46,617 nucleotides of DNA from Schoenoplectus triqueter (lineage: Eukaryota > Streptophyta > Magnoliopsida > Poales > Cyperaceae). Shown in pieces: positions 22,470 through 34,155 of the stretch (its first letter is position 1; every line of letters starts with the position of its first letter). The translations under genes were made by a program, and so were the position numbers. Under the pieces are notes generated by a model, which saw nothing but the letters and a program-made list of their open reading frames with translations, had not been told where the DNA came from and searched no databases. The DNA lies in NCBI GenBank assembly GCA_964058805.1, contig CAXKVV010001266.1, forward strand, positions 1 through 46,617. Reading direction: 5' to 3'.

Positions 22470-22663
22470 TCCCTCCTTCAACAGCACTTTTTTTGTTTGC
22501 ATAGTATTCCAGTAACTGTTCCCGAAAAGGAACACAAGTTCAATGCCTGTAAAACGCTATTGCAATAGCAAGTATTTCCAAAATTTTCAAGCCCGAAGTA
22601 TCTCTCCCCCTCAGGGAACTGATCACCCAATGCTTTCTCGAGCTTTGATCCAGCGGCTCCCAT
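22470..22663 (-). pseudogene. Truncated 5' fragment of a UBP3/UBP4-type ubiquitin protease gene
   Basis: The frame from ATG at 22663 encodes [16 protein letters not shown], then [19 protein letters not shown] and SVLQAL. This is the near-invariant N-terminus of plant ubiquitin-specific proteases 3/4, including the Cys box ([15 protein letters not shown]) with the catalytic Cys. After LQAL the frame breaks by a small deletion. The homologous continuation ([16 protein letters not shown]) is in the next frame, and homology stops near 22470, within the first quarter of the protein. The His box and all later regions are absent. The sequence runs through without an intron. It is a dead fragment, either a partial duplication or an incomplete retrocopy, lying next to the HKT relic on the same strand. 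Confidence 0.85.
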
Positions 22664-23064
22664 CAGCATTCACGAAATGATATCGAGCAGCAATTTTATA
22701 ATGAATTTGATAATGAAATTATATAAAATTTAAAACATAGTCTTTTATGCAATTTCATATAGGAGTGCAAATTAATATCGAGCAGCAATTTTATAAATCA
22801 TATGGATCATACAAATTCATGAATTAATTAATATCAAGTTCTATTACAAACGAACAGGAAATGAACAGATGGAACTTTATACAAACACACTGCAATAAGC
22901 CAGCGGCTTCACGAAGGATAAAAACCTGACCAAGAAAACTTCAAAATATTTATTTTGTGATTTTAATACTTCCAAAGGAGTAAATGCTGAACTCCTTATG
23001 AGAAGTTTCTAGATGAATGATGTAAGTAAACTTTTCAAGCTACTGGTGAAAATTCATCCAGTTG

Positions 23065-26000
23065 CTATATTTGAGGGAAAATGATTCGAGCTAAGCCATC
23101 AGGTTCACAAACCAAAACACGCTTATCATGAGGGATGTGAGAGACCAATTCAGGTTGTTCTTTTTCATACTCTGTTCTCACATATTCTGCTGCCTCGTCA
23201 GCACGATCAACAGCCACAAGTGCAAGACAACAACCCCTGAATCCAGCCCCGCTAAAACGGGCTCCATAAACACCAGGGGCCTTTAACAGGATCTCATAGA
23301 GCTGTATCATTTCCTTGCTTCCTGGATGGCATTAAAAAAAAATCCATAGACATTGGATTTGGTCTTTAAATTGTTAGGCCCAATTTTGATTTAAACGTGG
23401 TTTCAAGCCCGGAAACTATGCTATTAATGAGCACAAAGTCATAATTTTGAAGGGGAAGTTACTGCATTTGCAAGGTTTAATTTTGAAAAAAGATGTCATC
23501 TTGGTATTTTCTGGTACAGTATTATGGCATCTTTATCAATACAATTTGTTCTTTTGAAGTTAGAAATGTTTATCATTTTTGCCTTAAAAGTAAAATAAAC
23601 AAAGGTCTGGACTCCAAAAATTCTATCATTCCCATTGCAAGTTTTGTAACCAGTTGAGTATGAGGACTTTCTTTTCATTGGAAATTGTCTCGCCAAAATT
23701 TCTCATTCTGCATTTAGATGTGAACATACAAACATGGGAAGTATGAAATAGAAGAATTTGAATGTTCAGGAAATAACATGGGAACTTTAACATTTGAAGA
23801 CTAGATGGGAAATGTCTCATACTTCGCATCTATGTAACTTACTGTTGGGTTTAGTTGAATAAACTTGTCAATGATCCAATAAGCACAAAAATATAGTGCT
23901 GGAAATAAATTAAGCATCAAGGTATTATTATCCTTGGAACATTAAAGAGAAAAATATACCACACTCATATTTGTCAATGGAGCTTCGCCCAGACTCAGAA
24001 ATAAGCTTCCCAAAGTCTTCCAGATTCCCACATGCCCATGCATCTCTACCTGAGCCAGAGATAGCATAGAAGTCACAGAAAATATCATTCTGCGTTTTCT
24101 ACTATAATTACTTTGCAGATTACACACATTATTAAATCTTTTGCTAATAAAATAAAATGCACATTTTGCATCTACAATATCACCCAGCCAAAGAAAAATG
24201 AGCTTGCTTTTCAGCGCGCACAAAAAAAAGGTTCCATGGATCAACTAGGATGGCTAACAAAATCAGCATTAAATATGCACAAAAGTCAGGTCCCGGGATA
24301 AAGCGAGTTTCATACTTGACCTAAAACAAAAAGGATGGGGATCCCTTGACAGCTATTTATTTAGACAATCTTCACCATAAACTTCAAATAAATACATAAA
24401 AAATCTTTAAAATAAAAAACTTTTACAAATGTATTCTTAATCTTATAGATTGATTATGTTTCAAGTTTCATGCAATTTGAATGTCATTCCATCTAAGTTC
24501 ATTAAATTTAAACCATTATAATTGTCATATAATTTTGATGGAATATCAAATGACAATCAAATTGCATGAAACTTGAAACACAATCAATCTATAAGATTAA
24601 GAACATGTTCGTAGAAGTTTTTCCATTTTAAAGATTTTTTAATGAATTTATTTAAAATTCATTGTCATGGTTGTCAAAATAAGTAGTAGTCAAGGGATCC
24701 CCGCCCAAACAAAAAAAAAATACAAAGTACCTTTTGCAACCCTTTTTGTTTCAGAGAAGTAGTGCTCGGCTCTTTTAGCCAGATTTTCTTCTAATTTATG
24801 CTGCACAAGATATGCCATAATTATTTGTTCATGTGATTTGTGTGACGTGAACTGCAAACAAGAAAAGCTTTATAGTTGGTGATGGAGCATTTTACCTTGT
24901 GAGCCTCATATGGGCTTGGATCAACTATTACCACAAAAAGAATTGAGTTATTAGAAACTTAACATTAAAAAACTTGCAATTCACGTGAACTTTTTGGAAC
25001 TTACCATTGCAAAGCAATGCCTCTGAATTTTCATAACCTTGCATTCTGTTGTTGGATGATGAAATTATTTAAATAAAATTAAATGGAAAGAAATAATACT
25101 GAACAAATGGTGTGTTAGCCCAAAAAAAAATTGCAATGGAGGAGTTTAATGATTGCAGGTCCAACAAAATATGCTGGTTATGTCCTGGTTAGATACAAGA
25201 CAGTGAGCTGGCAGTTTCTGGTCAGAAGCATGAGCGTGCTGTTAACCTGTTATGGCTCCAATGGGTTAACGGGTAGGGTACATGTCAGGTATTTTCACTA
25301 CTAGTTGATTGGGTAAGTCCAATATTGTATATATCAACAAGGGTGCCAATCCAAAAGAACCCATAAGATTTTATTGTTTTCATTTAGCGTAAATGATTTC
25401 ATTTAAAAATAGTAAAATTCAGAATGGTTTATCAAGATCGTATTTAAAATAATAAAATTCACTACAAATAACTGACAACAGTTAAATCATTTATTGAATG
25501 ATAATCCCTACTGAAAAGGCTACAAATTAGGTCCAGTTTCCTTGATTCATGTAGGTCAGACTGGAAAAAAAGAATGAAGTCATAAAACATGTCTTACTTC
25601 TCAAATAACAATAAGTTGACCAAAACAGGTCTATCATAACACTGACTCGACCCTACTGGAACCAGCATATATTTCTTCTGGTATTTTTATATTTATTTTG
25701 ATCTCTACAACTGAGCTTTTGCAGTTACATACCCAACAATGAAGATGGTGTGTACAAACTAGGTAGAACAGAAATTGTCCTACAAATTTTACAATTGTTC
25801 ATTTTGAAAATATATAAACTTTCAATATGTAACCGAAATAAACTTACGAAAGAAGGGCACGTGCAGCCTCTTTGCACTCAGCGACTCTAGTATTGTAACC
25901 ACGCTTTTTTGGTAGATTATGCCTAATTCCAGAAAATGCCAATAGAATTTTGAAGCTAAGTTGGCCGTTTAGATGCATGTTTTTGTTTTGCTCAGCAAAC

Positions 26001-28750
26001 AAAGTGTAGGATGGTTGTTTTGTCTGCTTTCAAAGATAAATAGCAAAGAGGGGGGGGGGGGGAACACACAGGCAATATCAACAACATATTACAATTTTGA
26101 GACCTGGAACTTGGAAATTCAAAATAGGAGAAAAATAAGCCAAAGATTTCTTAATCACACCCAAACACCTAATTCCTTCTTCGTAAAGGTAGGTGGTATA
26201 GTCTAGTTGTTGTATGGAGTTAATCGATAGCAGGTACATAAACTTCCTGAATAACAATGCAAATGACCTTGTGAGTCACCGGTACCAATTTTAATGGCCT
26301 TGCAAGTCACGTGTGTTCAGATAAGATAGTCTTCTATAGAACCAAATGAGGTAATAGCAAAAAAAAGTTTTAAATGAAATTTTAAATGATAAACGACCTT
26401 GCAGTCCATGAAGGTGAGATAGCCAGATCTTGATAGCAAGATAGCAGACTGGTCAAGAATCCCATTTTCAAGACCAAGGTAGTTATTTTCTATCAACCTA
26501 AAAATAAAATGTTCTATGTGATCAGAAAGTTAATATTATATGAGAGAATTGAATATGTATATGAGATAGAACAATATAGCTGCATACTTATCCAAGTATA
26601 TGTTGTCCAATGGAGGTATGATGATGTTGTTTGCATATTCCAAAGCTAACAAATAAGCAATGCCAACCTATTCAAGAAAAAGAAAACTAAATAAATACCG
26701 AAGCATTATATACACAATTCTGTGTACTTTAGGAAAAGAATTAACTCAAAAACGGGCTATTATAGAGTTAACCTTTCATCAGAAAAATGTACCACAAGTA
26801 AAAAAAAATATTCAAACAAATGCAGTAAAAAAATATAATGATCAGAGAAAAACAATAGGTGACATTTTAACAAATATTAAAATCAAAGAATAAAATAAAA
26901 GAAATTACAGCAGCTGATGAGCTTAGCCCAGAACTATCAAGTCCCTCCACACCAGAAATAAAGCCAATTATGCCCTAAAAATTAATAACCCAAAAGAAAA
27001 TAAATGAGAGTCAAATAAATACAATTCAGAAGTTGAAAACCCTAAATAAAAAAAATACTTCTATAATTTACCTTTTGCAGATCATAACCACTATTTTGCA
27101 ATGCATAAACAGCCCCTCGTGCATAACTCTCCCAAATTATATTTTCTGGGTTATCTATGGGTTTTTGTGAATCTTTAGAACTGCACAATTGCACGACTAA
27201 TTAATCTTAATTTATAGTAAGGTTTTTGGCATTATTAATGTTTGCTGAAATTTTCTATAAAGCTAATAAAAGGGTTTCTTACTTAAATTTGAGTTCTCCT
27301 TCAAATTGTCCAGACTGCAATAATATCTGAAAAGAAATACAAGAATGATTTGTTTCCATTTTTATCTAAACAAACTACAAAAGTACCACAAGTATACCAG
27401 ATATTTAAGTACCGGTGAAGAAAGGCACAAATTACCACATTGTGTGTTGGTACAGATAAAAGAAAAATAGGATGTTCCAAATCCCCATCCCTATCCTTGA
27501 AACAAAAACCACAAAATGATAAAATATTTGCAAGAAATACTGAATGTGCGAACAGATATTGACCTCTGGTAGTGTTAACAAGAGTCAACAATTTTTCTTA
27601 CTAGGTAATTGCATCCATACCTCACCATTTTCAGAAGGAACGAAACTCAGGAGTACCCCATAGTTTATTGTCATTGCACTAACAACTCCTCCCTGAAAAT
27701 GAATTTTAAAACTATTAAAAATCATCTAAGTAAGAGATTCAACCATCGCTAAAAGTGCTTATCCTGAAAGGATGCACCATTTCTGTGGAATTTTGTTCCA
27801 AGTTCCAACAATCTAACAGTTCAGCCAGATAGCAGATTATACTAAAGCTTACTTGTTAAAGAGATCGCCACACCAGAAAAACAACATGGAAACCAAGATG
27901 GTAAAAACATATTTTAATGCCACTTATCAGTTAAATATGTGTGTGTTCAACTCTGCTTCATAACTATTTATATTTAAATAGATCAAAGCATCCCCTCTGA
28001 ACACAATCTTAGTCTATATTCCCAGATGAGGAGAGAGAAGCATTAATTGATTCCTTCTCGCAATTATCCTTTTAGTTTATTTTAAACATATCAGTTTAAT
28101 TTGTTAAATGGAAAAAAAAAAGAGAGAAGAAAAATGTGCAGCTTCATAGTGGCTGTCCAGTTTCATATTATTATGACCTCTCAATCTCCTTAATTCAATT
28201 GACCTAAATTGTCAGGAAATAAAAAAGGAAAGAACAATTTTAATTGAACCTAACCTGGTGATCAATGTGGGCCCCAAGAGGACAGATCCTGTACGGACAA
28301 GCAACCACATTAACTTCCCCTGTGTTTTTCTGGCTCATCTGCGCTACTTTCTTTCTAACGGCGTCAAGCTTCATGGAATTAAACAAAAATTAAAATCGGC
28401 AGGGAATATTTTTATTCGGACTATAACTAACAATGTACTTCCTAAATTAACCTCTCCTTATGGATTTAGAGGTGTCGGCGCAGTTCAGCTCGATCTTTAT
28501 AATCAAAACAAGGTATGGATGAACTGCCGCTCGATCTTTACAATCAAAACAAGGTATGGATCACGAGCAAGATTTACTCAGAAAAACAAGTAAATTTTGA
28601 AAGAGGAACTTATTTTAAATAAAAAATAAGCAAAATTGAAGTTCTAAGTAGGGATTTACGTTAAGAAAGAAGAAGGAAAATTTTGCTCCGGATTAATACC
28701 TGTTCGTCGGTTGGCCACGCAGGAACAGCCTTTCCTTCTGAAACCACCAT
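23065..28750 (-). CDS. GALAK: Galacturonokinase (GHMP kinase family)
   Basis: Fourteen coding exons join to a continuous 421-aa frame: 28750-28700, 28368-28255, 27692-27621, 27326-27283, 27180-27072, 26974-26909, 26667-26588, 26497-26398, 25990-25848, 25045-25005, 24924-24896, 24800-24731, 24049-23960 and 23321-23065. The enzyme phosphorylates D-galacturonic acid with ATP to galacturonate-1-phosphate, which a UDP-sugar pyrophosphorylase then activates, so pectin sugar is salvaged in the cytosol. GHMP signatures are RICPLGAHIDHQ (about 44-55, sugar binding), GLDSSGLSSSAA (about 141-152, ATP loop), NGILDQ with the likely catalytic Asp about 194, and GARFSGAGFRG (about 356-366). Length matches the Arabidopsis protein (about 424 aa) and no lesion is seen. 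The acceptor of exon 9 (25990) is the least certain: the region after MDCK is variable in the family. No signal peptide. ATG at 28750 starts MVVSEGKAVPAWPTDEQ. Confidence 0.95.
24333..24706. mobile_element. Mutator-like fold-back MITE in a GALAK intron, exact 9-bp TSD
   Basis: The 374-bp element has ends GGATGGGGATCCCTTGAC and GTCAAGGGATCCCCGCCC, and complementary arms ('GATTGATTATGTTTCAAGTT' facing 'AACTTGAAACACAATCAATC'). AAACAAAAA flanks it exactly (24324-24332, 24707-24715). It lies between coding exons 12 and 13, ending only 25 bp from the donor side of exon 12 (24731). Its high arm identity suggests a fairly recent insertion. Confidence 0.85.
26050..26062 (+). repeat. Poly-G tract in a GALAK intron
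   Basis: Thirteen consecutive G residues on the + strand (C on the coding strand) lie about 60 bp upstream of the exon 9 acceptor. Such runs are mutable and could form secondary structure or be a sequencing-length artefact. Confidence 0.85.
28488..28562. repeat. Tandem duplication (41-bp period) in GALAK intron 1
   Basis: The block beginning GCTCGATCTTTATAATC and ending AAGGTATGGAT occurs twice, starting at 28488 and 28529. The copies differ at about one base over the shared 33 bp. Confidence 0.8.
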
Positions 28751-28862
28751 TGCTTTTGTTGGAGAAAAGAATGTCGAATGGGTCTGTGATTTGATTATCT
28801 CTAGTTGTTTGGCCGATCAGAGAATTTTAGAAGGCGAGAAAGAGGACAAGGGAAGGGAAGAG

Positions 28863-28884
28863 TGAGAGAGAGAGAGAGAGAGAG
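28863..28884 (-). repeat. (CT)n tract in the GALAK 5' leader or promoter
   Basis: A GA run on the + strand (CT on the gene strand) lies about 115-135 bp upstream of the GALAK start codon. Pyrimidine-rich CT tracts near transcription starts are common in plant promoters and leaders. A regulatory role is inference. Confidence 0.6.
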
Positions 28885-28889
28885 CGATA

Positions 28890-29160
28890 GCAGCGGAGTT
28901 AGTCGCGAGTGATCGCTAAAATTAACAAGGAGAAAGTTTTTTACGTCCATTCTTTTTTATTTTTTATTTTTTTAGTAATATTATTATATTCTAGCTTTTT
29001 ATCCTCATTCGTTATCCCAAACGAAAAATTTTCATTTTAAGCATTCAATTAACTTTTTATATATTTCTTACTTTCCATTTTTATAAGTGCATAGCACATT
29101 TATAATTCAAAAAAAAATGAAATTGAAATGGCATCTCTTTAAGAAAATTAGAGAGAGTTA
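28890..29160. other. Upstream region of GALAK, no clear elements
   Basis: This is T-rich sequence on the + strand. It presumably contains the distal promoter of the divergent gene, but I could not single out a TATA box. Confidence 0.35.
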
Positions 29161-29167
29161 GCACTTG

Positions 29168-29325
29168 GTAAAAACTATCAAATTTACTTATATCTATTAT
29201 ATTGTGCTATTTATATCAAATATTGTGATTATTTATTTGTATAAATAGTGAAATTTAATCACCAAAGCCGGTTGATGTATATAGCAAAAATTAATAGATA
29301 TAAATAAAATTGATAGTTGATGCCA
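29168..29325. mobile_element. Small inverted-repeat element, probable MITE
   Basis: The left block 'AACTATCAAATTTACTTATATCTATTA' is complementary to the right block 'TAATAGATATAAATAAAATTGATAGTT', with 'ATTGTGCTATTTATATCAA' near the centre. No TSD was identified and the boundaries are approximate. Confidence 0.4.
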
Positions 29326-30021
29326 ATAGATACAACAATTATCAAAAACGTAGATATAAATAACATGGATAACAAATAAAAATATTTTAAGTTATTAGAA
29401 TTTTAGTAACTAGCACAGTAAATATCAATAGGGACAACTAAAGATATAAATAATGTCATAATGAAAATCAATTGATTGCGCGCTGATTTTTTTGTGTCAA
29501 ATTTATTGTTGCTGTAAATAATCCAAACATTTATGGTCAATTAATATAAACTAACGGTTGATTATAAATTAATCGACCAGTTGCCTAGAAACAGAAAAAA
29601 ATAGTGAATCTAATTGATATCGCTGAGATTGCATGTTATGGTCACAAAAAATAGCGATTTTTTTGTGCCAAATGATTGCAGTTATGGTCAACTCGCGAAA
29701 ATTCAAAATTTTTATTTGTCTCTGCGATTATGGTCAAATCGCGAAAGACTTTTGACATTTCAACTATTAAATTCGCGGGAGTCAAAATTTAGAGATATTT
29801 GTGAGGATAAATGCTTGGGATTATTATCAGCCTCCTTCTTTTTAAGAGTTCTTATGTGTTGTAAATGGAAAATGATGATGATGAAGTCTAGACGAATGAC
29901 GGGATAAATACAAAATTTCATGGACAGTGATATAATGCCCCAATTATTGCCTAGCGCTATTAATGTTTTGGATTTTGTTAAACTATATTTCATAAAATTG
30001 ATATATGTTGCGGATAATTTT
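29326..30021. other. Intergenic, nothing recognised
   Basis: Imperfect repeats of 'TTATGGTCAAMTCGCGAAA' occur near 29680-29750, suggesting a repeat relic. No gene is supported. Confidence 0.35.
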
Positions 30022-30137
30022 CATAAAATTTTGAGATGGTAAAGAAAAATTTATAGTACCAACTTTTCTAGTATTTTTTCATAAAATTTTGAGATGGTAA
30101 AGAAAAATTTATAGTACCAACTTTTCTAGTATTTTTT
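30022..30137. repeat. Perfect 58-bp tandem duplication
   Basis: The unit beginning CATAAAATTTTGAGATGG and ending TTTCTAGTATTTTTT-like occurs twice in direct succession (30022-30079 and 30080-30137) with essentially no differences, so the duplication is recent. Confidence 0.85.
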
Positions 30138-31344
30138 ATACATTCAGCCAATTTATAAAATACTAAACATATTTCAATCTGTCATATTTTCACTGATAAC
30201 ACATCTATAGTATTAGAGGCAGAACTGGGAGCACCGTATATTTATTCAAATTTCATTGTATGATATCATATCTTGTCAAATGTGTATTCTTTTTCATTCA
30301 AGAATTTCTTTTATTGAGGAATATCTGAATCAGTTGTTATTCTTAAGATAACAACAGTGACCGTTGAATCAATCTCGAAAGATTTGAATTATTCTCGAAT
30401 ATTTACAAATCATTTTTCATTGATTCTCTATCCAACCATCCGAGAGGGATAACAGATACTTCTTATCTGAATTTAGAAAAACAGTTGGTCCCAGTCCATA
30501 TGTCCATTAGCTTCTCTAAAAATCTATAGTTTTTATATATGCAAACATGTTGTCTGTAAGATAAGATGACGGTACCTGAACCGAACATATTATGATGTAA
30601 TGTATACATTATATGTAGCTGAACCGAAAATATTATGACAAGATTTTAGTAAATTGTAACTAAATTTGTTAGAAATTTTTACTGTTATGGTCATGATCCT
30701 CTGATAAACTCTAAAACATAAATTAAGTTACCTTAATTCATGCTGTCAGTCTTTCAGAGAGACACAACTCCGTTGATCATCAGACTCCTTTAGCCTTCCA
30801 GCGATCTTCCTCTAATCCGATGGAGTAATTGAGAGGACTGACGTCGACAGTTTCTTCTCTTCTGGAACAATATTAAGAGAGAGAGATCTGGATCTGTTAG
30901 AAATGAAAGGGTGGCAGAAAGTGGAGAAATGAGTGTTGTTCCAAAATCAATATTATCCCTGCATATATATGGACGTCCATATAACTGAGTGTAGTTATAC
31001 CTTAACGGGTCCATATCGGATCCAGATTCTCTCTTAACGTGTTCGCTGCTTAATCAGAAAGTTATCTATAATTATGTTCTCCAGGGACCAATAGCATAAT
31101 TATATTATTATCAAATTTTATATAATTCAGACCATCACTAAATCATAAAGTCATTAATACACATTCTACACATTAAAGGGCTCACTTCTCATGATATATG
31201 ATAAACCCGATACATAATTTGATCACTTCATTATGGGTATAATTTAACAGTCTATTATATAATATATATTTATTACATATAAGTCCATATATATATGTTG
31301 TAATTAATAATAATTAATTCCAACAAAATTTAAATTATTCAACA
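30138..31344. other. Intergenic, nothing recognised
   Basis: This is mixed AT-rich sequence. An open - strand frame at 30790-31014 has no recognisable motif. No RNA gene is seen. Confidence 0.4.
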
Positions 31345-31638
31345 ATAATAGAAAAAAAAAATGAAAAGATGGTCTGTAATGTTTTTGGCATTGCTTCCAT
31401 CGCATTTTAATACTCACTCACTGAATTTCTAGATATGTATTTTTTGAGTAAAGATGAGATTTTATGTTATACCTTTTTTAATTGTTTATAATAGAAAAAA
31501 AATAAAAGATGGTCCCTAATGTTTGTGGCATTGCTTCTGTGGCATTTTAGATTTTTAATACGCACGCACTGAATTTGTAAGTATATATTTTTTGAGTAAA
31601 GATGAGAGTTTATGATATTCACATTTTAATTGTTTATA
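31345..31638. repeat. Diverged direct repeat, about 143-bp unit
   Basis: Two copies (31345-31487 and 31488-31638) share 'ATAATAGAAAAAAAA', 'AAAAGATGGTC', 'GGCATTGCTTC', 'CACTGAATTT' and 'TATTTTTTGAGTAAAGATGAGA' in the same order. They differ by substitutions and small indels. Confidence 0.75.
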
Positions 31639-32985
31639 AAGAATTTTTATTTTCGGATTTTGAATTCATAAGGAGAACATTGTCTTTATCACTCTAAATG
31701 AGATGATTTTTTTTGTTATTTGATTCTAAGTGAGGTGCATTGTTGATTTTTTTTTCTTTCCATCTCAAATCTCATAGATAATCAGATATCTAACAATCAA
31801 TCCAATGAAAAATTATACCGGTGCGTACCGTGCATATTTTCTCCTATTAAAGACTTGTGCTGCCAACGGTTGTGTTTTAAATTGCAATTTTATTCTACTT
31901 ATGCTTTCAATGATCTCAGTTAAAATAAAATAGATTATACCATTTATAGCTAACACCCTCTTTTTATTTTAATAATTACTGAAATTATTCTTAGTGTTTT
32001 CAACAATTAATATTAAAAATTATCAGAGTAAATTTTCATACGAGTTATTTTGGAACATTTAAAAAGAAAAAGGAAAAAAAATGCTTCTAACATTCAACCG
32101 TCCGATTTTTCATCTCGGATGTTTGATGTAGTTTAATCATGATTGCGTTAACTTAAAACAAATATGATGCTCAATGTCTACAGAACCACTAATTAAACGA
32201 CTGAAATTTTGAGACGTTAACTTGCCCAAATGATATTTCAAATGATTTCGTAATTTAATAGGTACAAAACTTGCATGCGCTTCTCTATGGACGATTTATT
32301 AAATGGAGGCCAAGAGAATTAAAAATAGTAATAGAAAGCCAAGGACTTTTCCATAGTTTGCTGGAGAGGAAGAGATCAAATCATAAATACATCATCAAAT
32401 TGAACGCCATGTGTATATTTTCGCTGTACGCTTGTCTTCACTCGTGTCCATCTCACCATCTCTGGAAATTGGAATCAATAATTCATTCATTGTTGTTTTC
32501 CTGCAGCAGCCTACAGGCGTTCCTATAAAATATTTTTTTGAATAATTTGTTTGCTTTTCAAAAGTACTCAACTTATGTATTGTTATTTAGAAAATATTAC
32601 ATATCATTTAACTTGAATCACGGCGTTGCTTTCATCGCCGTGTCAAAAAGTATACATATCCTTATTTTTAAACCTACTAATTCAGAAATCACCAGATGAA
32701 TGGTGTATATATCCAGAGCAAATGTGTATAAACCCCCTCTAGTATTTCGCATCTTCCTCTTCCACGTCATTGTCGACGTGTACTGCTATGGGAAATAGAA
32801 ATATAAACCGACATAGCACCTCATCTTTTGTCGATCAGCCGATCGATCTCGAATCGTTTTCAAGCAGTCAAAATCTTTTGTCATATTTGCAGAACACATG
32901 GACAGATGCAAACATTAATTAGTCTTTACTCGGTAGTGGTAGACTGGTAGGGTTCACCTCATATATATGACCAAAGATAGTTACT
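31639..32985. other. Intergenic, nothing recognised
   Basis: An 85-codon open frame at 32271-32528 shows no family motif. A short perfect stem, CACGGCG...CGCCGTG, lies at about 32618-32642. Nothing else was identified. Confidence 0.4.
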
Positions 32986-33135
32986 GGCGGAGCCACGTTG
33001 AAGTGAGTGAGTGGGGTCACAGTACGCACTCAAATCTCTCAAAATCATTATTTAGTATGTTTATAGTCGATTAATTTATTTAAAAAGTATTTAAAATTTC
33101 TCACTGGACCCTACAGGATCCACTGAAATTTTTCT
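32986..33135. mobile_element. Degraded relative of the 1780-1909 MITE
   Basis: The left part 'CTGGCGGAGCCACGTTG' and the right part 'CTCTGCCTCTA' are loosely inverted. The interior 'GGGGTCACAGTACGCACTC' and 'GGACCCTACAGGATCC' resemble hAT-like 'GGGGCGGAGCCA' MITEs. No TSD is recognised. Confidence 0.4.
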
Positions 33136-34111
33136 CCCTCTGCCTCTAAACACAGTGCAGATCAAGATTAATTGTCTTGTGGGGTTTATTTTGTTTCCAA
33201 TGCTTCAACATTTCCTATCCGAGATTAGCAACCAAGATTTTTTTTGGGGACCGAACACGTATTTAGTTGTTTTTTTTTGTAAAATATTAATTTTAAAGGG
33301 ATTCATTTAGTACCTAAATGCATGCATTGAGAAACAAAGATGGTGTTGTTAAATACTTCCCAAAAAAAAATATTATGGTACTATCACAAAATAGGTCAAT
33401 ATCACAAAGCATAGTATATTATATTATACTATTTTTTTTTTGACAATCTTAACAACTAACTTCGTATAAATTCATAAAAAAATTTAAAATAGAAAAAAAA
33501 TTATAAATATATTTTTCAATTTTGGTGCAATTGAGTGCCATACAATGTTGCATGAATGTGGGTATTGTATTCGATACGGTGTGGATGTGACGATATAAAT
33601 TTTTAAAAATAAAATAAAATACAGATGCAATTATATGTAATATATTTTATATAAGAATAAAAATATAGCAAACTATGTTTGAATCCAAGAAATAAAAAAT
33701 AAAAATGTGCATTAACTAAAATAGAAAATATATCGTATCATAATATATGAAATGGAAAGTACACCATATCACAAGAAGGCTTTAGGCTGGTGGTTGTGCG
33801 ACTCAATTGGAGAGTGCTAGCCCCAGTTTGATTCCTTATGCCCATTTTGGATTTTCATGGAGTTTTTAAGATCTCAGGATCATTTGTGGCCACAATCCGT
33901 GTGATAGCATGCATGGCGGGTTTACATTACTTGGGATTGTTCTGACTTGTGGCAAAGTGTGTAGCCGAATCTGAAACGCACTGAAATCATATTCACACGT
34001 AATAGCACTTATCGAAAATTGAATCCATTGATCAAATTTGAATAAAATAATGGATACATATCGGATGTGAATCCGTATAAGAGAGTGTTTTAGACCATCA
34101 AATTTAAATCG

Positions 34112-34155
<44 letters not shown>

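Noticed and set aside
22287..22535. Possible extension of the HKT or UBP gene on the - strand (hydrophobic frame)
   Set aside because: The first residues belong to the frameshifted UBP fragment. The hydrophobic remainder does not line up with the missing HKT N-terminus, so it was left unassigned.
23626..24244. Open frames around GALAK exons 13 and 14, for example 23942-24244
   Set aside because: They are intron read-through or wrong-frame shadows of the exon at 24049-23960.
28258..28593. 111-codon + strand frame
   Set aside because: It is antisense to GALAK exon 2 and intron 1, where the - strand clearly encodes the GHMP kinase.
33786..33850. tRNA-like stretch (possible SINE) with A-box-like and 'GTTTGATTCC' B-box-like motifs
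   Set aside because: The boxes are only loosely matched, no cloverleaf can be drawn, and no poly-A or poly-T tail or TSD was found. A similar weak candidate at 13745-13830 was also dropped.
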